Part shown: one piece after another, positions 1 to 9,797 of the stretch | How positions within the stretch are numbered: position 1 is the first letter of the stretch | Layout of the letters: each line of letters starts with the position of its first letter | Assembly: GCF_016135805.1 (NCBI RefSeq) | Contig: NZ_JADWOX010000008.1 | Span: forward strand, 1 to 64,000 | Direction: 5' to 3' | Source: Caulobacter hibisci | GTDB taxonomy: Bacteria; Pseudomonadota; Alphaproteobacteria; Caulobacterales; Caulobacteraceae | Length of the DNA: 64,000 nt | Made by a program: the position numbers and the translations under genes | The notes under the pieces: generated by a model | The model's database searches: none | The model's input: the letters and a program-made list of their open reading frames with translations, nothing else | Told to the model about the DNA's origin: nothing

Positions 1-23
1 ACCCCGCCTTTCAGACCTCTTTC

Positions 24-60
24 GGAAGTCATCGCCCGCTTCGTGCCGGCGATGACTTCC
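24..60 (-). terminator. Hairpin downstream of the flavin oxidase gene
   Basis: Perfect 13-bp inverted repeat (24-36 with 48-60) lies just after the stop of the minus-strand oxidase gene. Read on the minus strand the stem is not followed by a good U run, so termination is inferred from position and stem strength only. Confidence 0.45.
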
Positions 61-69
61 AAGAGCCCC

Positions 70-1812
70 CTAGCAGGCGCAGATCAGCGGGTAGTTGGTC
101 GTGTCGGCGATGGTGGTCATGCCGTAATACTGCACCAGCACCGACTCCGCCGTGCAGAAGGCCCCCTCGACCCAGGCCTGGTCGTTGGAATAGGCCTCGC
201 CGATGATGAACAGGTTGGCCGCGCTCGCCCCCGGCACGAGGCCGGTCGGCTGGCGGATCCTCTGCATCACGTCGCAGATGTCGTAGTGGGCGGCCCAGGC
301 GTGATAGCCGGCCCCGAACGGATTGAGCGAGAAGTCGTCGAAGATCGACTCCACCGGCCAGGGGATCTGGTGGGCGGCGTTGGGATCGCCCCAATGCACC
401 TTGGCCAGTTCCAGCAGCACCATGCGGATCATGGTGTCGGTCGCCTTCCGGGGGCCGAACAGCACCTGGTAGTCCTGGTCGATCGGGACCTTGCGGCGCT
501 CGCCGACGCCGATCTCCAGCTCCTGCCAGAACTGCACGTACTGCATGTCGTCATACGAGGCGAGGACGCCATAGGTCGGCTTGGCCGCCCCGTCGCTGTT
601 GTCGCCGAAGTAGTAGACCTGGCGCAGCGGCAGGTCGGTGATGGTCGGGCCGAAGGTGTTGGGCGCGCCCGACAGGTCCGGCGGATAGGGCACCTCGGCG
701 TCGGTCCACCAGGGGCGGTCGAAGAACAGCATCACCCGCATCGACGGCTGGCGGATCACCCCGTCCATGTAGAGCTGCACGCCCTCGGCGTTGAGGATAT
801 CCAGCGTGCCGGCCGGCATGTCGGCGTAGCGCGTGGCCTCGGCCACCAGGTCGAGCGAAGCCGGCGGCATGGCCAGGAAGGCGTTCTGCGTGGTCTGCAC
901 CTCGCCGCCCTTGAAGGGGTTCTCAGCGCTGGCCAGGCGGTAGTTGACCACCTTGTCCTCCAGCCACACCGAGTGCAGGCGGGTCTTCTGGGTCAGGACG
1001 AGGTCGACGCCCGCCTTCTGCGCGGCCGCCAGGGCCTGCTGGTACAGCTGGACGAAGACCTGGGAATAGCCGCCGCTGACGGTCTTGAACGCCCCGCCCG
1101 GCGCGAACTCGCCATTGTAGACGGCGGCGTTGGCGGCGTTCCAGTTGATGACGTTGGAGGTGTAGCCGCCGGCGTCGGCCGCGTACTCGTAGCCCTCGTT
1201 GCCGGCCTGATCGTAGAAGACGTTCCAGTAGCCGATGTTGCCGGCGATCGAGCCGGGCGGATAGACGAACGAGTTGAAGGTCTCCGGCAGCCGGCCCGAA
1301 CCGTAGAAGGCGCATTGCTGGCTCCGGGTCGAGACCGGCGCGCCGCCCGTGATCAGGGCCGAGATGTTCGAGAACAGGGTGGCGGCCGGCTGCTCGTTGT
1401 TGCCCGGGGTGTTGTAGGGCGCCGGATGGGTCGCCAGGTCATTCTGGTAGATGTGCTCCTCGCGCAGGAACAGCAGCGGGTTGTCGGTGGTGTTGAAGTC
1501 GATGACCTTGCCCGCCAGGCCCAGCGCCTGGATGGTCAGGGTGACCAGCTGGTGGCCTTGCGTGCCGTCCCACTCGATGAAGCGCATGCCGCCCGCCTCG
1601 ATGTAGGACTGCTGGGGATCGTCGAAGCAGAAGTGGGTGACGATGCGCCCGGCCGGCAGGCGCGTGCCCGAGCCCGGCCCGTCAAAGGCGTAGTCGCCCC
1701 ACTCGTAGAGCTGGATCACATCGCCCGCGAGCGCCTTGCCGCCGGCAGCCAGCCGCCAGGCCGTATAGAGCCCCGCCGGCCCCGCACCGAAGATCGTGTA
1801 GGTCGTTCCCAT
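70..1812 (-). CDS. FAD-dependent amine oxidase-like flavoprotein
   Basis: 580 aa. An N-terminal dinucleotide-binding loop (GAGPAGLYTAW, residues 9-19) and a C-terminal FAD-contact segment (GEAYSNDQAWVEGA, about 538-551) are the pattern of flavin monoamine or L-amino-acid oxidases, so it probably oxidises an amine or amino acid using FAD. There is no clear signal peptide, so a cytoplasmic site is likely. The start is supported by a GGGAGG ribosome site a few bases upstream. A peptide transporter gene lies upstream on the same strand but a terminator separates them. Substrate is unknown. The fold assignment is fairly firm; the exact reaction is inference. Confidence 0.75.
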   Translation of the reverse strand: MGTTYTIFGAGPAGLYTAWRLAAGGKALAGDVIQLYEWGDYAFDGPGSGTRLPAGRIVTHFCFDDPQQSYIEAGGMRFIEWDGTQGHQLVTLTIQALGLAGKVIDFNTTDNPLLFLREEHIYQNDLATHPAPYNTPGNNEQPAATLFSNISALITGGAPVSTRSQQCAFYGSGRLPETFNSFVYPPGSIAGNIGYWNVFYDQAGNEGYEYAADAGGYTSNVINWNAANAAVYNGEFAPGGAFKTVSGGYSQVFVQLYQQALAAAQKAGVDLVLTQKTRLHSVWLEDKVVNYRLASAENPFKGGEVQTTQNAFLAMPPASLDLVAEATRYADMPAGTLDILNAEGVQLYMDGVIRQPSMRVMLFFDRPWWTDAEVPYPPDLSGAPNTFGPTITDLPLRQVYYFGDNSDGAAKPTYGVLASYDDMQYVQFWQELEIGVGERRKVPIDQDYQVLFGPRKATDTMIRMVLLELAKVHWGDPNAAHQIPWPVESIFDDFSLNPFGAGYHAWAAHYDICDVMQRIRQPTGLVPGASAANLFIIGEAYSNDQAWVEGAFCTAESVLVQYYGMTTIADTTNYPLICAC

Positions 1813-1930
1813 GGCCGCCTCCCGCTGGCCGCCTTGAAGCGACCCTGACTTGCATTTTCGCGATTACGCGCGAAGCGGTCCATCGCGACTGTGCGAAACC
1901 AGACATTCGCCGCGAAAGCAGCGGCCAAAG

Positions 1931-1959
1931 AAAAAGGCCCCGGATCGCTCCGGGGCCTT
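1931..1959 (-). terminator. Rho-independent terminator of the POT transporter gene
   Basis: Ten-bp perfect GC-rich stem (1934-1943 with 1950-1959), loop of 6. On the minus strand it is followed by TTTTTCTTT, a typical intrinsic terminator 25 bases after the transporter stop. Confidence 0.85.
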
Positions 1960-1983
1960 CGTCTTTCAGGGCTCGCGTCCGCC

Positions 1984-3885
1984 TCAGTCGGCGGTCGTCG
2001 CCGTGTCCACCGGGGCGGCGTGATGCTCGTCCGAGCCGTGCGACCACTTCTTGAGGAAGGGCGACAGCACCAGGAAGATCACGCCGATGCCGGCGGCGAT
2101 CAGGCCGATGACGTTGAACACCTGCAGCGAGGTGCGCAGCGCCGCCTCGGGGTCCAGCACCTGGCCGCCGACGGTTTCCACCGTCGTCAGGCCGGCGATG
2201 AAGCCGCCGACGTACTGGGCGATGGCCACGGCCATGAACCAGACGGCCATGATGAACGACACCATCGAGGCCGGCGACAGCTTGGTCATCTGCGACAGGC
2301 CGACGGGCGACATGCACAGCTCGCCGGTGGTGTGCAGCATGTACATCAGCACCAGGAAGAACAGCGGCATGCGGAAGACGCCGTCGGCGAAGGTCGAACC
2401 CCACTGCAGCACCAGGAAGCCGAGGCCGACCTGCAGCAGCGCCAGGCCGAACTTGACGACCGGGTTGGGATCCTTGCCGCGACGGCCCAGGAACGTCCAC
2501 AGGGCCGCAAACACCGGGGCAAAGATCAGGATCCAGCCGGCGTTCAGGGCCTGGGTCTGGGCCGCGTTGAAGCTGGCGTCGATCCAGAAGGTCGAGGCCG
2601 GGTCGAGGCCCGCCGCCTTCAGCTGGCCCGGGGTGGCGATGGTCACCGCGTCGCCGAACAGGCGGATCGGGGCCGAGGTCAGGTTCAGGTTGACGTTGGT
2701 GGCCGCGAACAGGTTCAGCGACGAGCCGGCCTGCTCGAACAGGGTCCAGAACACCACCGCGCCGAAGATCAGGAACATGGCCAGGGCCAGGCGCTCGCGC
2801 TCGATCTTGCCGACCTTGGCGAACATGAACCAGACGATGTAGCCGATCGAGGCGATCATCCCCAGCGTCAGGGTGACGCCGACGATGGCGCTGCGCTGGA
2901 CCATGAAGAACACCACGCCCACGGCCAGCAGCGACACCAGATAGATCAGGTGTTCGCGGCTCAGCGGCCCGGCCACGCTCTGCTTCAGCGCCTTGGCGTC
3001 GGGCGCCTCGCCCTTGCCCATCAGCAGGGGCTTGCCCAGCACGAAGACGACGAAGCCGGCCAGCATGCCCACGCCGGCCAGGCCGAAGCCCGCCCACCAG
3101 CCGACCTTGACGCCCAGATAGCCGCACAGCAGCGAGGCCCAGAACGAGCCGAGGTTGATGCCGTAGTAGTAGAGGGTGAAGCCCGGATCCCGGCGCGGGT
3201 CGCCCTGCGGGTACAGCTGGCCGACGATGGTCGAGATGTTGGGCTTCAGGAAGCCGACGCCGACGATGATCAGCGACAGGGCCAGCCAGAAGATGTTCAG
3301 ATAGGTCGGGTCACGACCCTCGACGCCCAGCTTGTACTGGCCCTTGGGCAGAACGGACGGCAGGCCCGCGTTGGCCGGCAGGTCCTTGATCTCGAAATCG
3401 CCGACCTTGGTGGCCGAGATGTCGTAGGGCTTGCCCGCCACGACCAGCCGCGCCACGCGGTCGTCGCCGCGGCCCTCGGCCTGGAATTCATAGGTCTGGC
3501 CGGCATAGGCCAGGGTCTGGGTCGCCGGCTTGCCTTCGACCGCCATGGTCAGGTGGCCGGCCACCAGCAGCAGGGCGCCGAAGGCGACGGCCTTGCGCGT
3601 GCCCAGCCACTTGTCGGCCAGGAAGCCGCCGATCAGCGGCAGCAGGTAGACGAGGGAGGTGTAGGAGCCGTAGTGGGCGTTGGCGACCTTCGGCTCGAAC
3701 AGGAAATGCTGCGTCAGATAGAAGATCAGGATCGCCCGCATGCCGTAGTAGGAGAAGCGCTCCCACATCTCGGCGAAGAACAATATGATCAGCCCCTTGG
3801 GGTGCTCTTTTATAAGCTGCAAAAATACCGGCAGGCCCGTCAACAATGTGACGAGCACGCCGATAACGATGACGATACTATTCAT
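1984..3885 (-). CDS. POT/PTR2-family proton-coupled peptide transporter
   Basis: 633 aa multi-pass inner-membrane protein. The N-terminal part has the POT signature EMWERFSYYGMRA in TM1 and GVGFLKPNIS in TM4, so it should import di- or tripeptides with protons. It is longer than the ~500 aa of DtpA-type members. About 75-85 residues of soluble, charged sequence (roughly residues 105-190) sit between TM3 and TM4, where the family topology predicts the periplasmic side. The final residues are hydrophilic and Asp/His-rich. It is followed by its own terminator and then by the flavin oxidase gene; peptide uptake plus amino-acid oxidation is a plausible but unproven link. Confidence 0.9.
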   Translation of the reverse strand: MNSIVIVIGVLVTLLTGLPVFLQLIKEHPKGLIILFFAEMWERFSYYGMRAILIFYLTQHFLFEPKVANAHYGSYTSLVYLLPLIGGFLADKWLGTRKAVAFGALLLVAGHLTMAVEGKPATQTLAYAGQTYEFQAEGRGDDRVARLVVAGKPYDISATKVGDFEIKDLPANAGLPSVLPKGQYKLGVEGRDPTYLNIFWLALSLIIVGVGFLKPNISTIVGQLYPQGDPRRDPGFTLYYYGINLGSFWASLLCGYLGVKVGWWAGFGLAGVGMLAGFVVFVLGKPLLMGKGEAPDAKALKQSVAGPLSREHLIYLVSLLAVGVVFFMVQRSAIVGVTLTLGMIASIGYIVWFMFAKVGKIERERLALAMFLIFGAVVFWTLFEQAGSSLNLFAATNVNLNLTSAPIRLFGDAVTIATPGQLKAAGLDPASTFWIDASFNAAQTQALNAGWILIFAPVFAALWTFLGRRGKDPNPVVKFGLALLQVGLGFLVLQWGSTFADGVFRMPLFFLVLMYMLHTTGELCMSPVGLSQMTKLSPASMVSFIMAVWFMAVAIAQYVGGFIAGLTTVETVGGQVLDPEAALRTSLQVFNVIGLIAAGIGVIFLVLSPFLKKWSHGSDEHHAAPVDTATTAD

Positions 3886-4074
3886 TCTCGACCTTGACTG
3901 TATTCAAGTCAGATAGGGCGACACCAACGGTCGTTTCGCCCTCCCCTCCCCAGTTCGCGGGGAGAAGATCACGCGGCTTTCCGTTTCACAAGCAAAGGCT
4001 TGCCAGAGGGGAGCGCTTGCCCGGCCCCGCGCGTTTCCTAGCCGACACCTTCCGCAACGGCAGGATAACCGCCC

Positions 4075-4653
4075 ATGCAATCGTCAAACCCCGACCATCC
4101 GATCACCGGCGCCCGCGAGAGCGGCCGCGTGCGGGTGCTGTTCGAAGGCCACGAGATCGCCGACAGCGACGACGTGCTGGTGCTGCGCGAGGCCGACTAT
4201 CCGCCGGTGCGCTATTTCCCGCGCGAAGACGTCGCCACGGCCTTCCTGCGCAAGACCGACCACACGACCCGCTGCCCCTACAAGGGCCAGGCGACCTACT
4301 ACACGATCTATCGCGACGGCCGGATCGTCGAGGACGCCGTCTGGTCCTACGAGACGCCGTTGCCCGGCATGGAGCGCATCGCCGGACGCCTGGCCTTCTA
4401 TCCCGAGCACGTGGTCTTCCAGGCCGACGCCCTCAGCCCCGCCGAAGCCGCCGCCATTCCGTCGGCCGCCCCCGGCGCCGCGCCGCTCAACGCCCGCGAT
4501 ATCGACGAGGTCGTCCGCCACACCGACAGCGGCTCCGGACACAGCCAGGCCGAGCATTGGGACGCCAATGTTTCCATGCCGGACGAGGGATCGAGCGAGG
4601 GAAAGGAGAACCGCGACCTTGGCCGTCCCTACCACGGCACAGGCTCGATCTAG
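4075..4653 (+). CDS. DUF427 domain protein
   Basis: 192 aa. The core (about residues 15-120) carries the DUF427 pattern: VRVLFEGHEIADS, then YPPVRYFPREDV, TTRCPYKGQATYY and VWSYETP. DUF427 proteins are small beta-rich cytoplasmic proteins of unknown function. A tail of about 70 residues after the domain is Ala/Asp/Ser-rich and probably disordered. Divergently arranged from the peptide transporter with a 189-base shared upstream region. No function can be assigned. Confidence 0.8.
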   Translation: MQSSNPDHPITGARESGRVRVLFEGHEIADSDDVLVLREADYPPVRYFPREDVATAFLRKTDHTTRCPYKGQATYYTIYRDGRIVEDAVWSYETPLPGMERIAGRLAFYPEHVVFQADALSPAEAAAIPSAAPGAAPLNARDIDEVVRHTDSGSGHSQAEHWDANVSMPDEGSSEGKENRDLGRPYHGTGSI

Positions 4654-4814
4654 CGGGTGCGTTAACAAATCCCTACTAGGGGCTGTGCTAAATTGCACGT
4701 TTTTGTGACCCGGCGGCGCCATTCTCGCTTGCCAAGCGTTACAACCCGGCAGATCGTCTCAAATGAAACCGTCCACTCTCGCGTCACGGGAGATTAGAGA
4801 CGGAGGAGGAAGCC

Positions 4815-4949
4815 ATGGCCTACATCAGCCTGGAGGCGCGTTCGCACAGCGCGCCGCGACACCGAGTACGTTGGGGCCGCGTCGCCGTTCTGGCGATCAG
4901 CTTCGCCTTTTGGGCCGGCCTCATCTCCTTGGCGGTAGCGCTGTTCTAA
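4815..4949 (+). CDS. 44-aa single-span membrane protein
   Basis: Too short for most gene callers. A strong ribosome site (GGAGGAGG) sits about 6 bases before the ATG. Residues 1-22 are polar with several Arg and His; residues 23-44 are one hydrophobic segment (VAVLAISFAFWAGLISLAV) ending at the stop. The arrangement fits a small inner-membrane protein with the N-terminus inside. I recognise no family. It lies 44 bases before the SRPBCC gene on the same strand and may be cotranscribed with it. Confidence 0.6.
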   Translation: MAYISLEARSHSAPRHRVRWGRVAVLAISFAFWAGLISLAVALF

Positions 4950-4993
4950 CCAAGGCGCGGATCCCTCGCGCCCCGCCCGCCGCGAGACACTCG

Positions 4994-5398
4994 ATGCCCC
5001 TGCAGCCCAGCCGCCCGATCACCGTCGCGATCGCTCGTTCCATCGACGACGTCTACGCCTATGCCGCCGATCCCCAGCGTATGGCGCAATGGGCCGCCGG
5101 TCTTGGATCCGGCCTGAGTTCGACCGATAACCCCGAGGTCTGGACCGTCGAGACGCCCGCCGGCCAAGCCCGCGTTCGCTTCTCTCCCCACAATCCCTAC
5201 GGCGTGCTCGACCACTGGGTGACCCAGCCTGATGGCGGCGAGGTCTATATTCCCCTGCGCGTGGTGGCCAATGGCGACGGCGCCGAGGTCACCCTTACCC
5301 TCTTCCGCCTGCCCGAGATGGACGACGCCGCCTTCGAGGCCGACGCCGCGGCGGTGACCCACGACCTCCAGACCCTGAAGGCCAGGCTGGAAGGCTGA
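4994..5398 (+). CDS. SRPBCC-like (polyketide cyclase/START fold) protein
   Basis: 134 aa. The opening SRPITVAIARSIDDVYAYAADP followed by MAQWAAGL is the typical first strand and helix of SRPBCC hydrophobic-pocket proteins, and VTLTLFRLPEMDD suits the later strands. An upstream extension of the frame to 4763 would have to run through the 44-aa gene, so the ATG at 4994 is preferred. Ligand and role are unknown. Confidence 0.7.
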   Translation: MPLQPSRPITVAIARSIDDVYAYAADPQRMAQWAAGLGSGLSSTDNPEVWTVETPAGQARVRFSPHNPYGVLDHWVTQPDGGEVYIPLRVVANGDGAEVTLTLFRLPEMDDAAFEADAAAVTHDLQTLKARLEG

Positions 5399-5510
5399 GA
5401 CCCAAAGGCTGAGGATCAAGGCCGGGCGTCGGCCAGCCGCCACGGGAACCCCCAGGCGCGTCGCCGGTTAGGCCCGTCGACCCGGACGCATCGGGTGGAG
5501 GGACGCGGCC

Positions 5511-7610
5511 ATGGACGACGGTTACATCACCACCCGGGGAACGGGCGACGAGACCCACCAGCACGTTCCGGAGAAGGGTCCGCACGACGCCGAAGCCCAC
5601 CTGACCACCAACCAGGGCGTCCGCGTCTCCGATAACCAGAACCAGCTGAAGTCCGGCCCGCGCGGCCCTGTGCTGCTGGAAGACTTCGTCCTGCGCGAGA
5701 AGATCTTCCATTTCGACCACGAGCGCATTCCCGAGCGCATCGTCCACGCCCGCGGCTCGGCCGCCCATGGCTTCTTCGAGGTCTATGAAAGCCTGGCCGA
5801 CCTCACCAAGGCCGACCTGTTCCAGCGGCCCGGCGAAAAGACCCCGGTGTTCACGCGCTTTTCGACGGTCGCCGGCGGCGCCGGCTCGGTCGACACCCCG
5901 CGCGACGTGCGCGGCTTTGCGGTGAAGTTCTACACCCAGCAGGGCAACTGGGATCTCGTCGGCAACAACATCCCGGTGTTCTTCATCCAGGACGCGATGA
6001 AGTTCCCCGACCTGGTGCACTCGGTGAAGATGGAGGCCGATCGCGGCTATCCGCAGTCGGCCAGCGCCCACGACACCTTCTGGGACTTCATCAGCCTGAT
6101 GCCGGAATCCACCCACATGATCATGTGGGCGATGAGCGACCGCACCATCCCGCGCTCCCTGCGCACCATCGAGGGCTTTGGCGTCCACACCTTCCGGCTG
6201 GTCAACGCCGAGGGCAAGTCGACCTTCGTCAAGTTCCACTGGAAGCCCAAGCAGGGCGTGGCCTCGACGATCTGGGACGAGGCGGTGAAGATCGCCGGCG
6301 CCGATCCCGACTTCCAGCGCCGCGACCTGTTCGAGGCCATCCAGCGCGGCGACTTCCCCGAGTGGGAACTGGGCATCCAGGCCTTCGACCAGGCCTTCGC
6401 CGACAGCTTCGAGTTCGACGTGCTCGACCCGACCAAGATCATCCCCGAAGAGGTGATCCCCGTGCGCCCGATCGGCCGCATGGTGCTGGACCGCTGGCCC
6501 GACAACTTCTTCGCAGAGACCGAACAGGCCGCCTATTGCCCGGGCAACATCGTGCCGGGCGTCGACTTCACCAACGACCCGCTGCTGCAGGGCCGGCTGT
6601 TCTCCTATCTCGACACCCAGAAGAGCCGCCTGGGCACCTCGAACTTCCACCAGATCCCGGTCAACGCGCCCAAGTGCCCGGTGATGAACTTCCAGCGCGA
6701 CGGCATGATGCAGATGCTCCAGCCCAAGGGCCGCGCCAACTACGAGCCCAACAGCCTGGCCGAAACGGCCGGCGAGATCGGCGGGCCGCGCGAATGCCCG
6801 GTGACCGGCTTCCACACCCACGAGGCCGCCGACCGCGACGACGAGCAGGGCGACAAGCTGCGTCTCCGCCCCGAAAGCTTCGCTGATCACTACAGCCAGG
6901 CCCGCCTCTTCTTCCGCTCGCTGGATCCGGCCGAGCAGGCCCACTTGGCCTCGGCCCTGGTGTTCGAGTTGTCGAAGGTGGCGATCGAGGCGGTGCGGAC
7001 GCGGATGCTGTCCAACCTGGTCAATGTCGATCCGGACCTGGCCAAGCGGGTCGGCGAGGGCCTGAACATGCCCGTGCCCAACGCTTCGCAGTCGGCGGTT
7101 CCGGTCCAGGACCTGCCGCCCTCGCCGGCCCTGCGCATTATCAACGGTCCGCGCGCGCCGAGCGACCTCAAGGGCCACGCGATCGGCATCCTGGTCGCCG
7201 ACGGCTCGGACGCCAAGGCGGTCGACAGGCTGAAGGCGGCGATCGCCAAGGCCGGCGCGGTGGCCAAGGTGATCGCCCCGAAGATCGGCGGCGCCAAGGG
7301 CGCGGACGGAACCCTGATCCCGGCCGACGGCCAGCTGGCCGGAACCCCGTCGGTGACGGTGGGCGCCATCGCCCTGGTGCTGTCGGAAGACGGCTGCGCG
7401 GCCCTGCTGAAGGAGGCCGCGGCGGTGCAGTTCGTCATGGACGCCTTCGGCCACCTCAAGGCCATCGGCGCCAGCGACGCCGCCAAGCCGCTGCTGGACA
7501 AGGCGGGCGTCGAGCCGGATGACGGCGTCACCGACCTGGGCGCCGACTTCCTGGCCGCGGCGGTCAAGCGCTTCTGGGACCGCGAACCGAAGGTTCGGAC
7601 GCTGGCCTGA
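5511..7610 (+). CDS. katE: Monofunctional haem catalase, large-subunit (HPII) type
   Basis: 699 aa. Converts hydrogen peroxide to water and oxygen. Catalytic His is about residue 79 ([12 protein letters not shown]), distal Asn about 152 ([11 protein letters not shown]), and the haem-ligand Tyr lies in [14 protein letters not shown]. The core ends near residue 500; the last ~150 residues ([15 protein letters not shown] onwards) are the flavodoxin/class-I amidotransferase-like domain found only in large-subunit catalases. Start ATG follows a GGAGGG ribosome site. Followed by a terminator hairpin embedded in a dispersed repeat, and convergent with the chemoreceptor gene. Confidence 0.95.
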   Translation: MDDGYITTRGTGDETHQHVPEKGPHDAEAHLTTNQGVRVSDNQNQLKSGPRGPVLLEDFVLREKIFHFDHERIPERIVHARGSAAHGFFEVYESLADLTKADLFQRPGEKTPVFTRFSTVAGGAGSVDTPRDVRGFAVKFYTQQGNWDLVGNNIPVFFIQDAMKFPDLVHSVKMEADRGYPQSASAHDTFWDFISLMPESTHMIMWAMSDRTIPRSLRTIEGFGVHTFRLVNAEGKSTFVKFHWKPKQGVASTIWDEAVKIAGADPDFQRRDLFEAIQRGDFPEWELGIQAFDQAFADSFEFDVLDPTKIIPEEVIPVRPIGRMVLDRWPDNFFAETEQAAYCPGNIVPGVDFTNDPLLQGRLFSYLDTQKSRLGTSNFHQIPVNAPKCPVMNFQRDGMMQMLQPKGRANYEPNSLAETAGEIGGPRECPVTGFHTHEAADRDDEQGDKLRLRPESFADHYSQARLFFRSLDPAEQAHLASALVFELSKVAIEAVRTRMLSNLVNVDPDLAKRVGEGLNMPVPNASQSAVPVQDLPPSPALRIINGPRAPSDLKGHAIGILVADGSDAKAVDRLKAAIAKAGAVAKVIAPKIGGAKGADGTLIPADGQLAGTPSVTVGAIALVLSEDGCAALLKEAAAVQFVMDAFGHLKAIGASDAAKPLLDKAGVEPDDGVTDLGADFLAAAVKRFWDREPKVRTLA

Positions 7611-7612
7611 AT

Positions 7613-7780
7613 CCCTCTCCCCCTGCGGGAGAGGGTGGCCCCCGCGAAGGCGGGGGTCGGGTGAGGGGTCGCACATATAGAAACGCCGCGACGGCTGATC
7701 AGCTGTCGCGGCGTTTTACGTCTGAGAAACCCCTCATCCGTCAGCTTCGCTGACACCTTCTCCCGCAGGGGGAGAAGGGG
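7613..7780. repeat. Dispersed inverted repeat, family C, copy 1
   Basis: The outer arms are CCTCTCCCCCTGCGGGAGAG plus GGGTCGGGTGAGGGG on the left, and their inverted partner (cccctcatccg...cttctcccgcaggggg) on the right. It fills the space between convergent katE and the chemoreceptor gene. A second copy of the same outer arms, with different inner sequence, lies at 53139-53303. Confidence 0.85.
7681..7717. terminator. Bidirectional terminator between katE and the chemoreceptor gene
   Basis: Twelve-bp stem (AAACGCCGCGAC with GTCGCGGCGTTT), followed by a T run on the plus strand and preceded by an A run. It sits between two convergent genes, so it could end both. Confidence 0.75.
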
Positions 7781-7781
7781 A

Positions 7782-9695
7782 CTAGAACTCTTCCCAGCTG
7801 TCGACGGCCACGGCGGCCGAGCCGTGGCTGGCGAAGGCCGCCGCTCGGGCCTGGGCGGCGCGCGCCGGGCTCGCGGCCGGGCGCGAGGCCGAGGTCGTCG
7901 CGGCCGGGGCCGAAGCGCCGCCCGAGACCTTGAAGCGTCCGACCTGCTGGGCCAGTTCGCCCGCCTCGCCCTTCAGCGAATGGGTGGCGGCGGTGGCTTC
8001 CTCGACCATGGCGGCGTTCTGCTGGACGACCTGGTCCATCTGGTTCACCGCCACATTGACCTGGTGCAGGCCGGTGGACTGCTCCTGGGCGCTGGCGGCG
8101 ATCTCGCTGACCAGGCTGTCGATGCTGGCCACCTGGGCGACGATGGCGCGCAGGGCCTCGCCGGTCTGGCCAACCAGGGACACGCCGGCGCCGACCTGCT
8201 GGGTCGAGGTCGAGATCAGGCCCTTGATCTCCTTGGCGGCCTCGGCCGAGCGCTGGGCGAGCGCGCGAACTTCCTGGGCGACGACCGCGAAGCCCTTGCC
8301 CGCGTCACCGGCGCGAGCGGCTTCGACGCCGGCGTTCAGGGCCAGCAGGTTGGTCTGGAAGGCGATCTCGTCGATCACCCCGATGATGTTGCCGATCTGG
8401 CCCGAGCTCTGCTCGATGCCGGCCATGGCGTTGACGGCCTGGCTGACGATCTGGCCGGAGCGCTCGGCCCCGGTGCGGGCGTCGGCGACGAGGCCCGAGA
8501 CTTCCTTGGCGCCGGTGGCGGTCTTGCGGACCGTGGCGGTGATCTGGTCGAGGGCCGCGGCGGTCTCTTCCAGGCTGGCGGCCTGCTGCTCGGTGCGTCG
8601 CGACAGGTCGTCGGAGGCCTGGGCGATCTCTTCGGAGCCGGCGCGGATGCCGCCGGCCGCGCCGTTAATGCCGCGCATGGCCTCTTCCAGGCGCACGGCC
8701 GCGCCGTTGAAGTCGGTCTTCAGCTGCTCCACGTCCGGGGCGAAGCGGGCGGTGATGCGGAACGTCAGGTCGCCGTTCGACAGGTGGCCCAGGGCTTCGG
8801 CCAGGGCGGACACGGCGAGCGCGTCTTCCTGGGCCTTGGCGGCCTTTTCGGCTTCGGTGCGGGCGCGCTCGCTCTCGGTCAGGCGACGCTGCTCGACGGC
8901 CTCGCCTTCCAGGCGCAGCTTGTGGATGGCGGCGTCCTTGAAGCTCAGCACGGCCTGGGCCATCTGGCCGATCTCGTCCTTGCGGCCGACGGCCGGCACC
9001 TCGACGTCGTTGTCGCCGCCGGCCAGGCGGCGCATGGCGGCGGTCATGGCCGCCACCGAGGCGCCGATGGTCGCCGACAGCATCCAGCCCATCAGGCCGG
9101 CGATGGCCAGGGCGACGACGCCGCCGATGGCCAGCGACAGCTTGGCCGTGGTCATGGCCGACGCCTGCTCCTGGGTGCGGATCGCCACCCGTTCAGCGGC
9201 GGCGTCGGTCAGTTCCTGCTGTACGGCGCGGATCTCCGTCAGGCTCTTGCGGCCGACCAGATCGCCCGCCTGGACGCGGCCGGCGACAGGGTCCGCGGCC
9301 ATGGCGGCGAAGGCTGGCTCGATGATCGTCCCGCGCCAGGTCGCCACGGCGGCGCGCAGGCGCTCGATGCGGGCCTTCTGCTCGGGGATGGTGGTCTTGG
9401 CCTCGAAGGCGTCCAGCGCCTTGTCGAACTTGCCCTTGGCCTTGGCGTAGGTCTCGGCGAACGAGGCGTCGCCCAGGATGACGTAGCCGCGGGCGGCGTT
9501 CTGCTGCTCGAGCACCAGGGTCATCATCTCCTCGGCCTCGGTAGCCAGGGACAGGCTGCGCTGGCTCGAGATCGAGGCTTCGTCGATGCGCTTGAGGCTG
9601 GTGAAGACGACGCCCGAGGAAATCACGAAGGCGATGATCAGGGCGCTGAACGCCACGCCCAATTTCGCCGAAATCTTCAAGTCGTTGAAACGCAT
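7782..9695 (-). CDS. Methyl-accepting chemotaxis protein
   Basis: 637 aa from the ATG at 9695 (MRFNDLKISAKLG); the frame is open 12 codons further up. TM1 about residues 10-32, a periplasmic helical sensor with CHASE3-like pattern (QQNAARGYVILGD), TM2 about 190-210, then a HAMP segment, a coiled linker and the MCP signalling domain with its conserved hairpin tip (IIGVIDEIAFQTNLLALNAG). It relays ligand signals to CheA/CheW. The last five residues (SWEEF) match the WxxF tether used to bind CheR/CheB. The ligand cannot be told. Confidence 0.93.
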   Translation of the reverse strand: MRFNDLKISAKLGVAFSALIIAFVISSGVVFTSLKRIDEASISSQRSLSLATEAEEMMTLVLEQQNAARGYVILGDASFAETYAKAKGKFDKALDAFEAKTTIPEQKARIERLRAAVATWRGTIIEPAFAAMAADPVAGRVQAGDLVGRKSLTEIRAVQQELTDAAAERVAIRTQEQASAMTTAKLSLAIGGVVALAIAGLMGWMLSATIGASVAAMTAAMRRLAGGDNDVEVPAVGRKDEIGQMAQAVLSFKDAAIHKLRLEGEAVEQRRLTESERARTEAEKAAKAQEDALAVSALAEALGHLSNGDLTFRITARFAPDVEQLKTDFNGAAVRLEEAMRGINGAAGGIRAGSEEIAQASDDLSRRTEQQAASLEETAAALDQITATVRKTATGAKEVSGLVADARTGAERSGQIVSQAVNAMAGIEQSSGQIGNIIGVIDEIAFQTNLLALNAGVEAARAGDAGKGFAVVAQEVRALAQRSAEAAKEIKGLISTSTQQVGAGVSLVGQTGEALRAIVAQVASIDSLVSEIAASAQEQSTGLHQVNVAVNQMDQVVQQNAAMVEEATAATHSLKGEAGELAQQVGRFKVSGGASAPAATTSASRPAASPARAAQARAAAFASHGSAAVAVDSWEEF

Positions 9696-9797
9696 ATCGC
9701 CCAGCCCGTGACCTATCTTTTGATAAGACAAGGAACTGGGCGATAAAACTTAAGCACACATTGCGGAACGCACCAATAACGGTGCTATTTCACGCAA

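Noticed and set aside
4763..4993. N-terminal extension of the SRPBCC gene from ATG 4763
   Set aside because: It would overlap the 44-aa gene with a much better ribosome site, and the extension has no family similarity.
5295..7676. Long open frame antisense to katE (about 790 codons)
   Set aside because: High-GC genomes produce long antisense frames; residues are low-complexity and the opposite strand is a clear catalase.
7824..9746. Long plus-strand frame across the chemoreceptor gene
   Set aside because: Composition is Gly/Ala/His/Arg-rich without domain features; it is a shadow of the chemoreceptor.
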